From assembly GCA_002943765.1 (NCBI GenBank), contig PQWQ01000006.1:1364001-1428000 (forward strand): a stretch of 64,000 bases of DNA, written 5' to 3'. The stretch's first letter is position 1, and each line of letters begins with the position of its first letter. The notes below the pieces were generated by a model that worked only from the letters and a program-made list of their open reading frames with translations, was not told where the DNA came from and did not search any database. Source of the DNA: Psoroptes ovis (taxonomy: Eukaryota > Arthropoda > Arachnida > Sarcoptiformes > Psoroptidae). The position numbers were made by a program, and so were the translations under genes. Shown piece after piece: positions 41,301-52,705 of this stretch.

Positions 41301-41558
41301 TGAATTTGGTTTCCATATTTGATTCCAAACGATTGATGATCCAATACCGATCATACCTGAAACGACGAATAATGCTATAAATGGTAATACTCGATTCATT
41401 AAGACTGTATTCGTTGATCGTTTTCTACGATGATCATCATCACTGTTTATACGATTATATAAATTTTCAACATTTGTCGATGTTTGAATATCATTCCTAA
41501 TGTTTTTCATAACATTGTCATTGTCATTCAATGGTATATCATCATATGAAGAATCCAT
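38317..41558 (-). CDS. GH31 alpha-glucosidase-like membrane protein, probably catalytically inactive
   Basis: Five exons (minus): 41558-40967, 40919-40594, 40535-40329, 40259-39848, 39782-38317; 1000 residues. The first intron (47 bp) is the least certain, and the donor of intron 3 (GTTGGT) is weak but phase-consistent. Type II topology: short acidic cytosolic tail, helix about 56-78, then a Cys-containing stretch (RYDC..EECNPVC..RCYY) resembling a degenerate trefoil, then the GH31 N-terminal and barrel domains (LFGSHPFYLGI, MPPYWSLGFHICHTQ, YYPDFFNM). It resembles lysosomal acid alpha-glucosidase, maltase-glucoamylase and neutral relatives in order and length. The nucleophile Asp is kept (ADGFILDWNTPVNF, Asp about 545), but the acid/base region GHWTGD reads GHISIP, the GADVCGF substrate loop reads GFPVGGY, and the WNDLDYMD strand reads ECGTSMKID. 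So I infer loss of ordinary glucosidase activity, perhaps a binding role. Start is the first ATG, with an acidic tail before the helix. Confidence 0.88.
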
Positions 41559-42182
41559 GATTTCATTAATGTCTAGAATTTTTCATACAAATTATCAACA
41601 TTGAAATATATGTTAAACAAACAAATAAACAAAACAACAGAAAATTACTGATCAATACTATAAGAAATGAGAAAAAACAATTGATAAAATAATTTGGATT
41701 GAGAAAGATGGATTGATTTAATCCATAAGCAAAACATCTTGAAATGCTTGACAACCATAATAATTTTACTTTCAAATCTTTTGTAAAGAGTGTAGATAAG
41801 ACGCAAAAAATGTGATAATGATGAGATCATTCAATTTTACACTGGTTGGTTTCAAATTTTTTTTATCCACTAAAACCGGCTAAATTGTGCATTCATGAAA
41901 GAAAAAACTTGCATGTTTCAATGGAAAGCTGTTGAAGTATAAACACGTGTTCAATATCCATAATATTACTAATAATAAAAATGAAATTTTACACCGCGAA
42001 TTGAACGTAAAAAATTATAAAAGTAGACAATTTTATTCCATTCAATATGTGAATGAATTACCAAAGAAAAAACATAATCTTGATGTGATAAAATTATTAT
42101 TTAAAATAAAAAAATTAGTGAATGAAGTTACATTAAATTTATGCAAATATATCAAATACTATGGTTAATATGAATGATATTT
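41559..42182. other. Spacer between GH31 and CNRIP1 genes
   Basis: Holds the 5' region of the GH31-like gene and the 3' region of CNRIP1. A plus-strand frame without ATG (41932-42168) is open for 78 codons, but no clear splice context or family was seen. Confidence 0.5.
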
Positions 42183-42876
42183 TCAAAAATATTTAGACAT
42201 TTTAGGATAAAATTTCGGTACAATCATCATTTCGTTTGTTGAATCATGTGTATTTTTTGAAAGTGAAAATGTTTCACCTTTACAATGATCCAATTGTTGA
42301 CCCCAACTATAGTGCTTGCCTGGTTTAGAATAGAAGCGTATTTGAAGTCTGATTTCAATCATAGTCATATCCATCAAAAGAATAGTAAATGTAAGAAAAT
42401 TTCTTTGTTTTCGTTTGATTGCATTTGATGATGATAATGTTTGATGATTTGCATTCCACTGGAATGAAATACAGGCATTTTTATTCGAATTGTTGTTGAA
42501 TTTATTTTTATTTTTACACAAACAACAATGTTCATTCGAATCGAAATCAACAAATGTTGATTGGAATGTATTCATTGTTTTAGCATCACTAAGATCTACT
42601 TTGATCAATTGAACAGAAGTGGATTCATAATGTTCTAAATGTAGCTTGAAATTGTATTCAGAACATGTAAGCATTTTTAATGTTTGATGCAATGGAAATC
42701 TTTGGCCATCTTCCTGTGAATTGAACATTGAAATCAATTTAATATATAAAATTAGATTAATGCCGAACACTTGCCTTGTAATAAACAGGAATATTTTCAT
42801 TGCAATCATTTAATTCGTTTGTAATGTTAATTGTACATTTAATTGGTTTTAACGAATTTTTACCCATTTTCTTCAT
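42183..42876 (-). CDS. CNRIP1: CB1 cannabinoid receptor-interacting protein 1 homologue
   Basis: Two exons (minus): 42876-42775 and 42713-42183; 210 residues. The joined sequence IPVYYK|EDGQRFPLHQTLKML matches the vertebrate pattern PVFYKVDGQRF..RTIKLLTGSSY, and the C-terminal part (IEIRLQIRFYS...HYSWGQQLDHCK) matches the conserved QVKFYNYHKRDHCQWGS region. The family binds the C-terminal tail of the CB1 receptor and other GPCRs in vertebrates; its role in arthropods is less clear. Vertebrate proteins are about 164 residues; the extra length here is an Asn/Lys/Cys-rich insertion in the middle (CCLCKNKNKFNNNSNKN). The intron is 61 bp and starts with GC instead of GT (CAAG|GCAAGT), a known minor donor class; reading phase supports it. 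Start chosen: ATG giving MKKMGKNS; a second ATG three codons later is equally possible. Confidence 0.82.
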
Positions 42877-43276
42877 TTTATTATATTTGATTGATTTTGA
42901 TGTTTGTTTCGATTTAATTTGGATTTTGAAGAAAAACTGTTATTATATTGTTTGATTGATGATAAAAATATGATTGTATATTTGAACTTTAGTGTTCGAC
43001 TTACAATGATTAGATTAATAAATTTGAACATAAATATTTTAATAGAAAAAATTACTGATTCAAAGCTTTATACATCAGTAATTTCAGCATGTGAAATTCA
43101 ATTTCAAACCCAGAAGAGCCAGTCACTAATGGGCAAAACGAAAAAATACATGTGAATAATGTTTTGAAATTGATTTAAATTAATAATGTAAGTATTTATT
43201 TAATTCGTTTTTTAGACAATTGAACTTGGTCAACAAGAATTAAAATTGCTCATTTTTGGAATGTCATTTGAATAAA
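42877..43276. other. Spacer between CNRIP1 and FMO genes
   Basis: About 400 bp, AT-rich, holding the CNRIP1 upstream region and FMO 3' UTR. A plus-strand open frame at 42904-43155 has no ATG start, splice border or similarity that I trust. Confidence 0.5.
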
Positions 43277-46200
43277 TTAATAGAAAATAAAACTCAACAA
43301 AGTGATTATGATAAGAAAAATCAAAAATACGCCTATCAAAATCATAATATGAATTAGGCCAATATTTTTAGTGAATTTTGATCGATATGTTTTTCTGCGA
43401 GTAGCATTGGTTTTCAATGGTGCTTGAATACGATCCACCGCAGTAAGAATGGCATCACGTGCGCCTGGCCATTGATTTGGTCCAGTTAAACGATATTGAT
43501 AAGGTACACATGGACCAAACATCAAATGAATGAATAATTTGAAATCAGTGAATAAATATTTCCATACATCGGGTTTGCATCCTACTTCAGCCGATATTTC
43601 ATCCATAAAATCAATCCAATCACATTGAATTGTATGCCTTTCTGATTCATAGAAACGCTTATTGTATTCAATTTTTTCCTGTACACCTTTTTCCATTGTT
43701 TCTCGATCAGGTAATTTAAGTTTGCCAGCCATTAACAATGCAAACCAACGTGCTTGTAATTCACCGATCGGTAGCAATGCACCGATAGGTTGAGCCAAAG
43801 ATATAAAAGCCAATGTATGCGGATGCTTCAAATGTGGAGCAAATTGATATTTGTATAAACGGATCTGATTCTTGTGCACAGGTATCAAGGTGTCCGATAT
43901 GAACGGAAAACTAACTTTGTAACCAGTCGCCATCACAACTGAATCGCATGGTGTTACTTCACTTTCACCTATTTGATAAGTCAAGATTCAAAAATATTAA
44001 TTGTCACCTGTCAATTGTCAAAGAAATTTTGTAGTGGTTCGAAACCTTACCTTTGAATACGACACCATTTTCAGTGAAATGATCGATATCGCTCTTGATT
44101 TTGATTGTACCGGATAATATTCGATTCGGCAATGCATCATTCACCATTATATGTTGCGATAATACACGATGAGCGGGTTTCAATTGATAATCGCTGTGAT
44201 TAAACGTTGAATTCAGCTGCATTTCAACGGCATCACATACATATTTATATGGAACGTAACGGAAAAACAAATTGATAAATCGACGGTGCATAAATTGATC
44301 GAAAGGTTGACCATTTGGTCCAACACGTGTCCATATCCATGATCCACGACGCGTAGATAAATATACCTATTTTGAAGAAATTCGTTTTAAATTTTTAAAA
44401 AAATCATTCATTCAAAATGGCGCCATCTTCAATGCATTCACAATAAATAATATTTTCAAATTTCGTGAAAAATAACCGCCATTTGCTATTTTAAACCTTT
44501 CGATACTATTTTCAATTCATTCATTCTTGTCTAAATGAAATTGCATTACTTATTGGCCGTTGACGTCTAGGCACGTCTATAGTTAATTGGATTTCATAGC
44601 CGTGAACGTAATTATTGATCTAAGCCAAAGCATTACAGAAATTGTCGGCATTTTATTATAAAAGTTCATTTTTTTGGACGTATTTCAATGTGTTGAAAGA
44701 AAAAGCAAAGACTATAAACGGAGCAGAAAAGTGTAGAAAGAGAAAATGATGTCCATATGTGAGGATGGTGGCCTACGTGACTATATGAACGTATGAATTG
44801 TTGGAATGGTTTTCTATTTGTTTTATGAATGTTTCTTCGTGTGTTTATTTTTCAAATGTTGAACCAATATTCATTGAATTAGCAAAAGCATCTCGTATTA
44901 ATTCAAATATATGATTTCAAAGATCTAATTTTAAAAATCTAATTCAAATAAATCATATTTGAGAATCATTCATTCACAAAAAAATCAAATAAATTTATAA
45001 AATCAAAATTATGACAAAATATGATTCATATGATCGCACCGGTGCTAATGGTGTTAGTAATTATAATAAAATAACATCGACGAGGACATCATCGATCGAT
45101 AATGATAAATCATTTTCATCATTCAATTCATCATCAAAGACAAATTTGAGTAATAAATCTAAAAATTGTGATAATTGCTCAAAACAAAATACGTGTTCAC
45201 GTATGAAACGTAAGTTGATTATTTGAATCTAGAATTATTCATTAAACATATCACTAATTATCTTTCATTTTTTACCATACAACCGACTGGATTGAATCAA
45301 ATACATTTGAATGACAGAAAATTGCAGTAGTAAATACGATTGGTAATTACATGAATGATAATAATTACATTGTATCATAGATTTCTACCGAAAACATTAC
45401 GCCGATTACGCCGGTAACATTTTATGGCATTGTTTTCATGTGTCAACAATAAAAATATCAATACGTCTACTGCATTTTACAAGTGTGAATAAATAATTGA
45501 AATAGAAATCGATTTAAATTCATAATTTTCCTTATTTACAAATTTTTTTAAAATCACTTTGATTTGTTGCCACCAATCCACTATTTACATCACTCATATA
45601 AATTATCAATATTAAACAATCATGCATCAATATTTTCAAACTTACTTGTTTTGTAACATAAGATAATTCAACAGCAGCGTCACCACCTGAATTACCGATA
45701 CCAACAACGACAACATTTTGATCATCGAAACCTTTCGAATCTTTCAACGAATGTGTGTGAATTATGCGACCTTTGAACTTTTCTTGTCCTGGAAATGTTG
45801 GCATAGAAATTGTACCATGATGACCAGTACAAACCATGACACCATCAAATATTTCGTCTATAATTTCATTTGTATCAAGATTTTTCGCTCGAAGCTTCCA
45901 ACGTCCAGTTTCTTCATAATCATCAGCCATTTCTAATGAAATAACTTCATAACGAAAACGTACATATTTGAGAAAATTGAATTGTTCGGCATACATATCG
46001 AAATAGGCAACCTTTGTAAATAATAATAACCATTACATTCGGAAAATGCTGCATCATAATTATACATACCATTTTAGTATTATGCATATAATTTGGAAAA
46101 TCAGATGGTGGCGGAAAATCAGAGAATGCTGACATTTCTTTACTTGAATTTATTATTGTTGATTTCATGACCGAAGCGATGCCATTTTCGTCTACATTTT

Positions 46201-46339
46201 GTTGAAAACGCCATAAACCACCGGTATAATCCGTCTTTTCGAATACAGTTGGGCTAAGATTTTGTTCCAAACAAGCTTTAACTGATGTCATGCCAGTAGC
46301 ACCGGCACCAATTATGGCAATTTTCTTATTATCGTTCAT
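43277..46339 (-). CDS. Flavin-containing monooxygenase
   Basis: Four exons (minus): 46339-46070, 46011-45646, 44366-44051, 43968-43277; 547 residues, close to the usual 530 or so. It oxygenates soft nucleophiles (N, S) using FAD, NADPH and O2, normally at the ER membrane. Visible motifs: FAD-binding GAGATG at residues 11-16, FMO signature FKGRIIHTHSLKD, NADPH-binding GIGNSGGD, VYLSTRRGSWIW, the ATGYK motif, and a C-terminal hydrophobic anchor (MILIGVFLIFLIIITLLSF) typical of microsomal FMOs. Introns are 58, 1279 and 82 bp; the long one holds a probable small gene on the opposite strand. The ATG lies directly before the FAD-binding strand, as expected. Family is certain; substrate cannot be told. 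Confidence 0.93.
45011..45496 (+). CDS. Probable small nested gene inside FMO intron 2
   Basis: Two-exon model: 45011-45209 (starting ATG, ending ...ATGAAAC|GTAAGT) and 45381-45496 (after ATTGTATCATAG, ending TAA), joining in phase to 104 residues. The first part is rich in Ser, Asn, Thr and Lys with a Cys cluster (CDNCSKQNTC); the second reads HFYRKHYADYAGNILWHCF and onward to a basic end. Codon use looks like that of neighbouring genes, and both splice borders are good. It lies wholly in the 1279-bp intron of the monooxygenase, on the opposite strand. I do not recognise the protein. An alternative donor (GCCG|GTAACA at 45412) inside exon 2 could lead to further exons. No membrane segment or signal peptide seen. 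Confidence 0.45.
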
Positions 46340-46606
46340 AATTTAATTTAAAAATTGAAAATTAAATTTTTATTTTGAAAAAAAAATCAATTAAAATCTA
46401 AAGAAAAATAGTTTTGTCAAATAATCAATTTTTGTGTTTGTCACTCGATTCACATGTGAAAAATGATGAAAAAAATTTTCAAAACAAAATCTAATGATTT
46501 AAATATAATCAATTCGATTCGATTTGATAATTGTCAGATTCATAAATCACTTAAACAATTTAAAACAAAAAAAAAAAAAAATTTATCAAAATCAAGTTTA
46601 AAATTC

Positions 46607-46639
<33 letters not shown>

Positions 46640-48449
46640 ATTTGACGTCAACCCACACAACTTCATCGCTTTTGAAATTGTCAAGAATGTTTATGACTAT
46701 TTTTTTTCCTTTTTTCATCGTCAAAATGTTTCTTAGTATTTTCTTATAGAAAAATATTTATCGGTAGAGAAATTAATTTGTAAAGAAAAAAAGTTATCCG
46801 CATGACCGGACTGAAATGTTACAGAGAGAAATTACAACCTAGAAGTGTTAAATTTAAAGAGGAAAATGGCTCCTAAACCTGAAAGTTAAATTTCTCTCAA
46901 TTCAAATAGATTGATTTTAGCAAATCTTTGAATATCTTCGATTATGGCATAAATAATTGTAAAATAGTCAAGAATAAATTTAAAAAACAATCAAAAAATT
47001 AATTAAATTAAAAAAATCCAAACATTAAAGAATTTTCGACACATTAATTCATAAAGCATTTCTATTGATTCATTATGCACATGCATATGAAGCTTAGTGC
47101 TTAATTGCAGCTCTTAAAAAAACCAATCAATTCATTTAATTAAAGAAATTGTCATCGAAATTATCCTTTAGAATGTCAAATAATTATTTATTTTATTTTA
47201 TTAATTTTTCAATGAAAAATAATTCAATAAATGATTGATTTAAATTTATGAATCAATGAAAAATTCCTACATAAGAAATTTGATGTTAAAAAATTTTAAA
47301 AATTTTTCCATCATTAAGCATCAACACAATTGATTTAAATCGATTTGACAAAAAGGGAATTTAGTTGTTGTCGAAACAAGTTTCTCTTGTTGTTGTTGTT
47401 TTCATGTTGTTATTGTTCCATGAAACACTATAAAAATGGTCATAATGATCAAGCAAACAAACAAACGGTAAAAATGTATGGAAAATGATTTTTTACCTGT
47501 TCGAACAATTGTTGAATTCAGAAAAAAAGAAGAAATGAAAACATCCTGCTGTGTATGCTTGAATACATCCTGTGAAAGTACAAAAAAACATATTCAAATT
47601 ATTATATGAATGATAATAATTTGTATGCACAACAATTGGCAAAATACAATACATTTGTTATAATACCTGTTTTGACCTGATTGCAAAATTATTATCATTA
47701 TTATCACTATGATTTGTCATTGTTCATTCAAAAATCATAATGTATGTCAAGTATTATATGGCAAATATATTTTGAATAATGTTCAATTCGTATATCATTT
47801 TTGCACTCAATCATTAAGATATGAATCAAATTCATAATGTGAAAACATAATGAAAATTGTAATCAATAACAATATTATAATGATTAGTATCGATATCATT
47901 ATTAAGATTGAATTCATGTTTAATCGATTAATTATTGATTGATTATTATTTTGCTTTGCATGAGTGAAAAAAGTCTATGAATTTTATCGATTTCTTTGAA
48001 ATGAAGAAATGACTTTCTACTGTAAATTCATTTTAAATATTGGATCATGGTTCTTTCATCAATCAATCAATTGGAATCGGTGTCGAAATCATTTGTACAA
48101 TCAATTATGCATGTCGATTTGGGATGAATAAATCAGTATGAATTAATTTTCAAATGTAGGAGGATTTATCGTTGATTGAACATCAGAAATCATTATATGA
48201 ACAAGATCAGAATTGTATCATACTTCAGCAGTTTGAAATCTTGAAGAAAATAACATTCTATTACTTCGAAGGCATTCCGAGGGCGCTGCAATATATATTT
48301 TCCAATTAGCTTGCTGAATTTCAAATAATTCAATTAATGCAAAGAAAAAACTAATAAATATTCATAGAATTATAAAATTTCGATGAATTGAATTGAATTA
48401 GTTTTCTACAGAAACGAGAAAAAACGCATAGAGTACATTTCAAATAAAA
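46340..48449. other. Divergent spacer between FMO and TSSK-like genes
   Basis: About 2.1 kb, no gene seen. Contains A tracts at 46567-46581 and 46607-46634 (28 bp) and AAAC/TTG runs. It must hold the promoters of both genes; no clear motif is identifiable by eye. Confidence 0.55.
46607..46634. repeat. 28-bp poly-A tract
   Basis: Uninterrupted A run, with a shorter one (46567-46581) just upstream; the longest homopolymer in the window. It may be the tail of a decayed retroposed sequence, but no such body was recognised. Confidence 0.9.
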
Positions 48450-49624
48450 ATGTCAAAAGATGATGAAATTTCAAATAGAATACGCTGTCAAACATACGAT
48501 GAAACATTGGATGGCAATCATCAAACAATAACAATGCCAACACCGTTTACTACACAAAACATACGATATTATAAAACAAATAATCGTGATATAAAAATAT
48601 CAAAAATATTAGATTTACAACAACAAAATAAACAGCAACCAACACCAATTAATTATTCATATTTACAGAATGAAATTGAGCAAGCAATCGATACACGTAA
48701 ATCTAATCAATTGCATCAACAAAATGAACATCAACGCGAATTATATGAAAAAGGTTATCGGTTAAAAAATATAATCGGATCGGGTTCATATGCACATGTA
48801 TTTCGTGCAAAAGATTTGAGGCAATCATTTGATGTTGCTATTAAATTGATTGAATTAGATAAATGTTCACGTCATTATAAAGATGTTTGTCTTCGTAATG
48901 AAATCTATGTGATTCGACAATTATCTCATGAAAATATTGTTCATTTTTATGAAGCTTTCAATACAAATCATGCATATATTATGGTTATGGAATTAGTAGA
49001 TGCCGGAACTTTTGCCGATTTACTGAAAAAAAATGGTCCATTTACTGATGATCGTACAAGAAAATTATTTCGTGGCGTATTCTACGGAATTGATTACATG
49101 CATCAAAAATTGATCGCGCATCGTGATTTGAAATTGGAAAATATTCTTATGAATAAATATGGACAGCCCAAAATTTCCGATTTCAGCTTATCGGTTATTT
49201 GGGATGGTAAACATTTATTGAATGATTGGTGCGGTACGCCACCATATTTTGCGCCAGAAATTTTACTGGGGTAATATTTTTTTTTGTATTTCGATCTATG
49301 AATTCAGTGGATTTATCCCGTTTTTTCATCTCAATGTATAGAATACCATATAATCCATTGGCATATGACATATGGAGTCTAGGCATTTGTTTGTATGTGA
49401 TGACAAATGATACATTGCCATTTATGTTCACTGATTATCATGAAATGTTACAAAAACAAATAAATCGTGATTGGAAATTTCGTGCTCGCTACGAACGTTA
49501 CATATCGGATGATCTCAAACAATTAATACGTGCAATGCTTGATCCTAATAATAATAATCGTATCAAAATTAGTGATTTACTGCAAACAAGATGGTTTCGT
49601 GCCGCTACTGTCACAACAACATAA
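48450..49624 (+). CDS. TSSK-like serine/threonine protein kinase
   Basis: Two exons: 48450-49270 and 49342-49624; 367 residues, 71-bp intron. The kinase domain begins near residue 105 after a Gln/Asn-rich N-terminus. Motifs in order: glycine loop GSGSYAHV, lysine in VAIK, catalytic HRDLKLEN, activation segment CGTPPYFAPE, DIWSLG, and a final LLQTRWF. Arrangement and sequence are closest to testis-specific (TSSK) kinases of the CAMK group, which act in sperm formation; that role is inferred from the family. Oddity: the DFG motif reads DFS (ISDFSLS). The metal-binding Asp remains, so activity is possible. A poly-A signal AATAAA lies shortly after the stop (49640-49645). The start is the ATG after an A-rich leader. 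Confidence 0.88.
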
Positions 49625-49948
49625 ATAACAATGATTTTAAATAAAATTTGCTTGAAAGATATTTATTTACACTCAAAAAGCTACTCGATGATTGCAAAGG
49701 CATATAATAAATATAGGCACTTAAATAGCAAAAATTGCGTTCTAACTGATCAATAATTCGATTCTTAATAGTTCAAAGATTTTTTTGAGGGAAAACAAAA
49801 GCTCTTTTGTTTTGAAAAACATCTATTTGATTTGAACAGTCTCTCTGAAAATCAATATCAATCATTGATTATTGAAATTGTTGAAGATGAGTGCATTACC
49901 AACACAAATATAAAACATTCATACTCGCCACGATCATTTTGAGAAAAA
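49625..49948. other. Spacer between kinase and SDR genes
   Basis: Kinase 3' UTR with AATAAA at 49640-49645, then the SDR upstream region. Nothing else seen. Confidence 0.55.
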
Positions 49949-50866
49949 ATGACTGATACAAATGATGAAATTAAGTACAATTTCAACGACAAAGTTGTAA
50001 TTGTAACTGGTTCTAACTCGGGTATTGGTGCAGAAATTGCAACACAATTTGCGAAATATGGTGCGAAATTAACGATAACCGGTCGTGAAGAGGTAACTTT
50101 GAAAACCGTAGCAGAAAAAATCCAAAATGAATCAAAACAGTTACCCCTAATGATTATTGGAGATTTATTAGACGAAACATTCGCCGTGAAATTGATTAAT
50201 GAAACGATCGAAAAATATGGAAGATTGGATATACTTGTGAATAATGCTGGCGGCGGTAGTCCATATGATAGTTTGTTTAATGAAAATTTAATGACAGCTT
50301 TTGATAATGTTTATGGTATAAATGTACGAAGCATAGTGCAACTTACACAATTGTCTATACCACATTTGGAACGAACTAAAGGCAATATAATTAATATATC
50401 AAGTATAGCATCATTGCGACCGGTAAGACTTGACTTTAAAATTGGAATTATTCATAAAAACTAACTATAAATCCTATATTTAAGCATTCAATTCTTTATA
50501 GTTCATCGAAATCAGCTGTGGATATGATAACAAAAGCATCGGCACAAGAACTTAGTTCTAAAGGAATTCGTGTTAATTCAATCAAGTATTTTATTGATAT
50601 AGTTTGTTATCATAATGATTAATTGATTCTCTATTTTCAATAGTCCTGGGCCAGTAATAACACGTTTTGGTCGGTCACTCGATATGCCTGAAACAATCTT
50701 GTTTGATTCAATCGATGACATAAAACAAAGAACAATATTAGGATTTGTACCCGTACCGGTTGAGATCGCTAAGGTAGCGCTATTTTTAGCATCAAATGAT
50801 GCTAGAAATATTACCGGCTCCATCATTGTCTGCGATACTGGCTCAATGGTTTTAAAACCATTTTGA
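49949..50866 (+). CDS. Short-chain dehydrogenase/reductase (classical SDR)
   Basis: Three exons: 49949-50422, 50485-50585, 50644-50866; 265 residues, the usual SDR size. NAD(P)-dependent oxidoreductase with a Rossmann fold. Motifs: TGSNSGIG cofactor loop, NNAG, catalytic Ser in NIINISS, YSSSK active-site Tyr/Lys, then VNSINPGPVITRF. Exon 2 starts at CATTCAATTC, which gives the frame needed for the YSSSK motif. No signal peptide or membrane helix, so probably cytosolic. The residues after TGSNSGIG include TGRE, an Arg of the kind often seen with NADP(H) preference; substrate unknown. Its 3' end faces the P450 stop only about 95 bp away, and AATAAA overlaps the stop codon. Confidence 0.92.
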
Positions 50867-50960
50867 ATAAATAATCTAGTTTCAGTTATATTAATGAAAA
50901 AAACCAATTATCATTTGGTACATTTATGATGAAAAATAAATTTTCTCAGATATCTTTATT

Positions 50961-52705
50961 TCAACGTTCTTTGATTGATAAATATGTATCACGCGGAATG
51001 AGTGCATCGATTACGACGAAAAAATCTAGTTTAGTTTTAGGATTTAAACTAAATCTATATTTACGGAATAAATGAATTAATGCCATTTTCGCTTCGATCA
51101 AGGCTAAGTTTGTAGCAATACATTTTCTAGGTCCACTCCCGAATGGTATGAAGGCCATTTTATTAAACGGCTGCATAATATCATTGTTGCTGTTTTCTGG
51201 GAGAAATCTTTCAGGAATAAATTCATGAGGATTAAAAAAATTATCAGGGTCATTATGTAAATCAATCGGTGGTATTCGAATGACATTTCCTTTCTTAACA
51301 TCGAACCAAATTTTTTTGTCACTTGTCTCAAGCCGTACATCTTCAGTAGCGACACGATCAATAGCGAACACAAGAGTGAGTACCCTCATTGATTCATTGA
51401 GAACGGCATTCAAATATTCAAATTTATTCAATGTATCAAAATTTACCAATTCATATGGATCATCACAATTATCAGGTTTTTCTTTGGCTATTCGTTTAAG
51501 CGTATCATTTATACTATTATAAAGTTTTTCTTGTTTGTCTGGATTAGCCGCCAAAAGATAAGTTGCAATAAGTAAAGCAGATGAAGTTGTATCAAAACCA
51601 GCAATGAAAAATGTTACACATTGAGCAATCAATTCATCACTTGTTATGTCTTGAACACAGGATGATAATTTAATTATTATGTTCAATTAAAAAGTTTTAA
51701 GATCAAAACTCACATTTTTGCGATTTATTGTCATTATCTAAAGTTTCATTTTGTTCTTGCTCAATTTCCAAAATCAATTCGATAAAATTCGTAGCTTTTC
51801 CAGCATCTCCCTTGTAATTCTTGACTTCTTTTCGTTTACGTTCGATAATATCTTTACACATTTTAATCAGAAAATTAAATGCATCAGGTTGAATTTGTAG
51901 TCCTAATAATTTTGTCACACCAGGAAACGCGGTGCCTAATGCAAATATTGTCAAATCTTTGAAAGTGATCGGCTCACCAAATATCTTCTTGATATTTTCA
52001 ATGATGATATTGTTTGGATCTCTTACTGAATCGATTTTGATTCCCATAGAAATTTGTATGATGCTATCCAATGCAAATGAACCGAAAACATGTCTCACAT
52101 TTATGACTGGATTTTTCTCGATAGATTCACTCAAATGGTTGATCATTACTTTGATTGTATCATCAAGACATGGTTTTACTTTACGTAATTTGCTGCTTGA
52201 AAATGTTGGCGAAACAATCGCACGTAAACGTTTCCATTTGTCATCACTCGCAACGAATAATAGATTATTCCATATTTCACTATCTGTGGTCATATTCTTA
52301 TATTTTGAATAGAATTACATTGATTAATTTTGGCAGACAAATTAATTGTGGAAAAAAACTTACACGACGATTAGGAAATTTTGTAAATTCCCTATTACAG
52401 ATGATTTGAACCAATTCAGGATGCGAAACTGAAATGGTTAATTCATTCCACATATTAAAACCAAAAACTTTTCCATGTTTACGAATTTTATCACTTATTA
52501 TTTGGTCAAATCTTTTGCCGAATAGTACAACTAAATTCCATGCAGGTACTCGCACATATTTAAGATTTTGTTGTTTACATTTTCGTGCAATTTTTAATTC
52601 ATGTAATTCAATAAATAACCATATTAATATTGGAATCAATATTATGAACCCAATCAGATAATAGAGACAATTCAATGATGTAAACGATATTAGTTTGCTA
52701 AGCAT
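50961..52705 (-). CDS. Cytochrome P450 (CYP3-clan-like, microsomal)
   Basis: Three exons (minus): 52705-52364, 52296-51714, 51649-50961; 537 residues. N-terminal membrane anchor (residues about 10-32). Family hallmarks: WKRLRAIVSPTFSSSKL (C helix), I-helix AGFDTTS, ExxR as ESMR, PERF, and heme-binding FGSGPRKCIATN. In that last motif the Gly normally two residues after the heme Cys is Ala (CxA instead of CxG), a tolerated variant. The overall style is that of clan 3 (CYP3/CYP6-like) enzymes, which often oxidise xenobiotics; this is inference. Introns are 67 and 64 bp. Convergent with the SDR gene. Confidence 0.92.

Noticed and set aside
41932..42168. Lys/Asn-rich plus-strand frame of 78 codons
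   Set aside because: No ATG, no clear acceptor, no recognised similarity; composition explains it.
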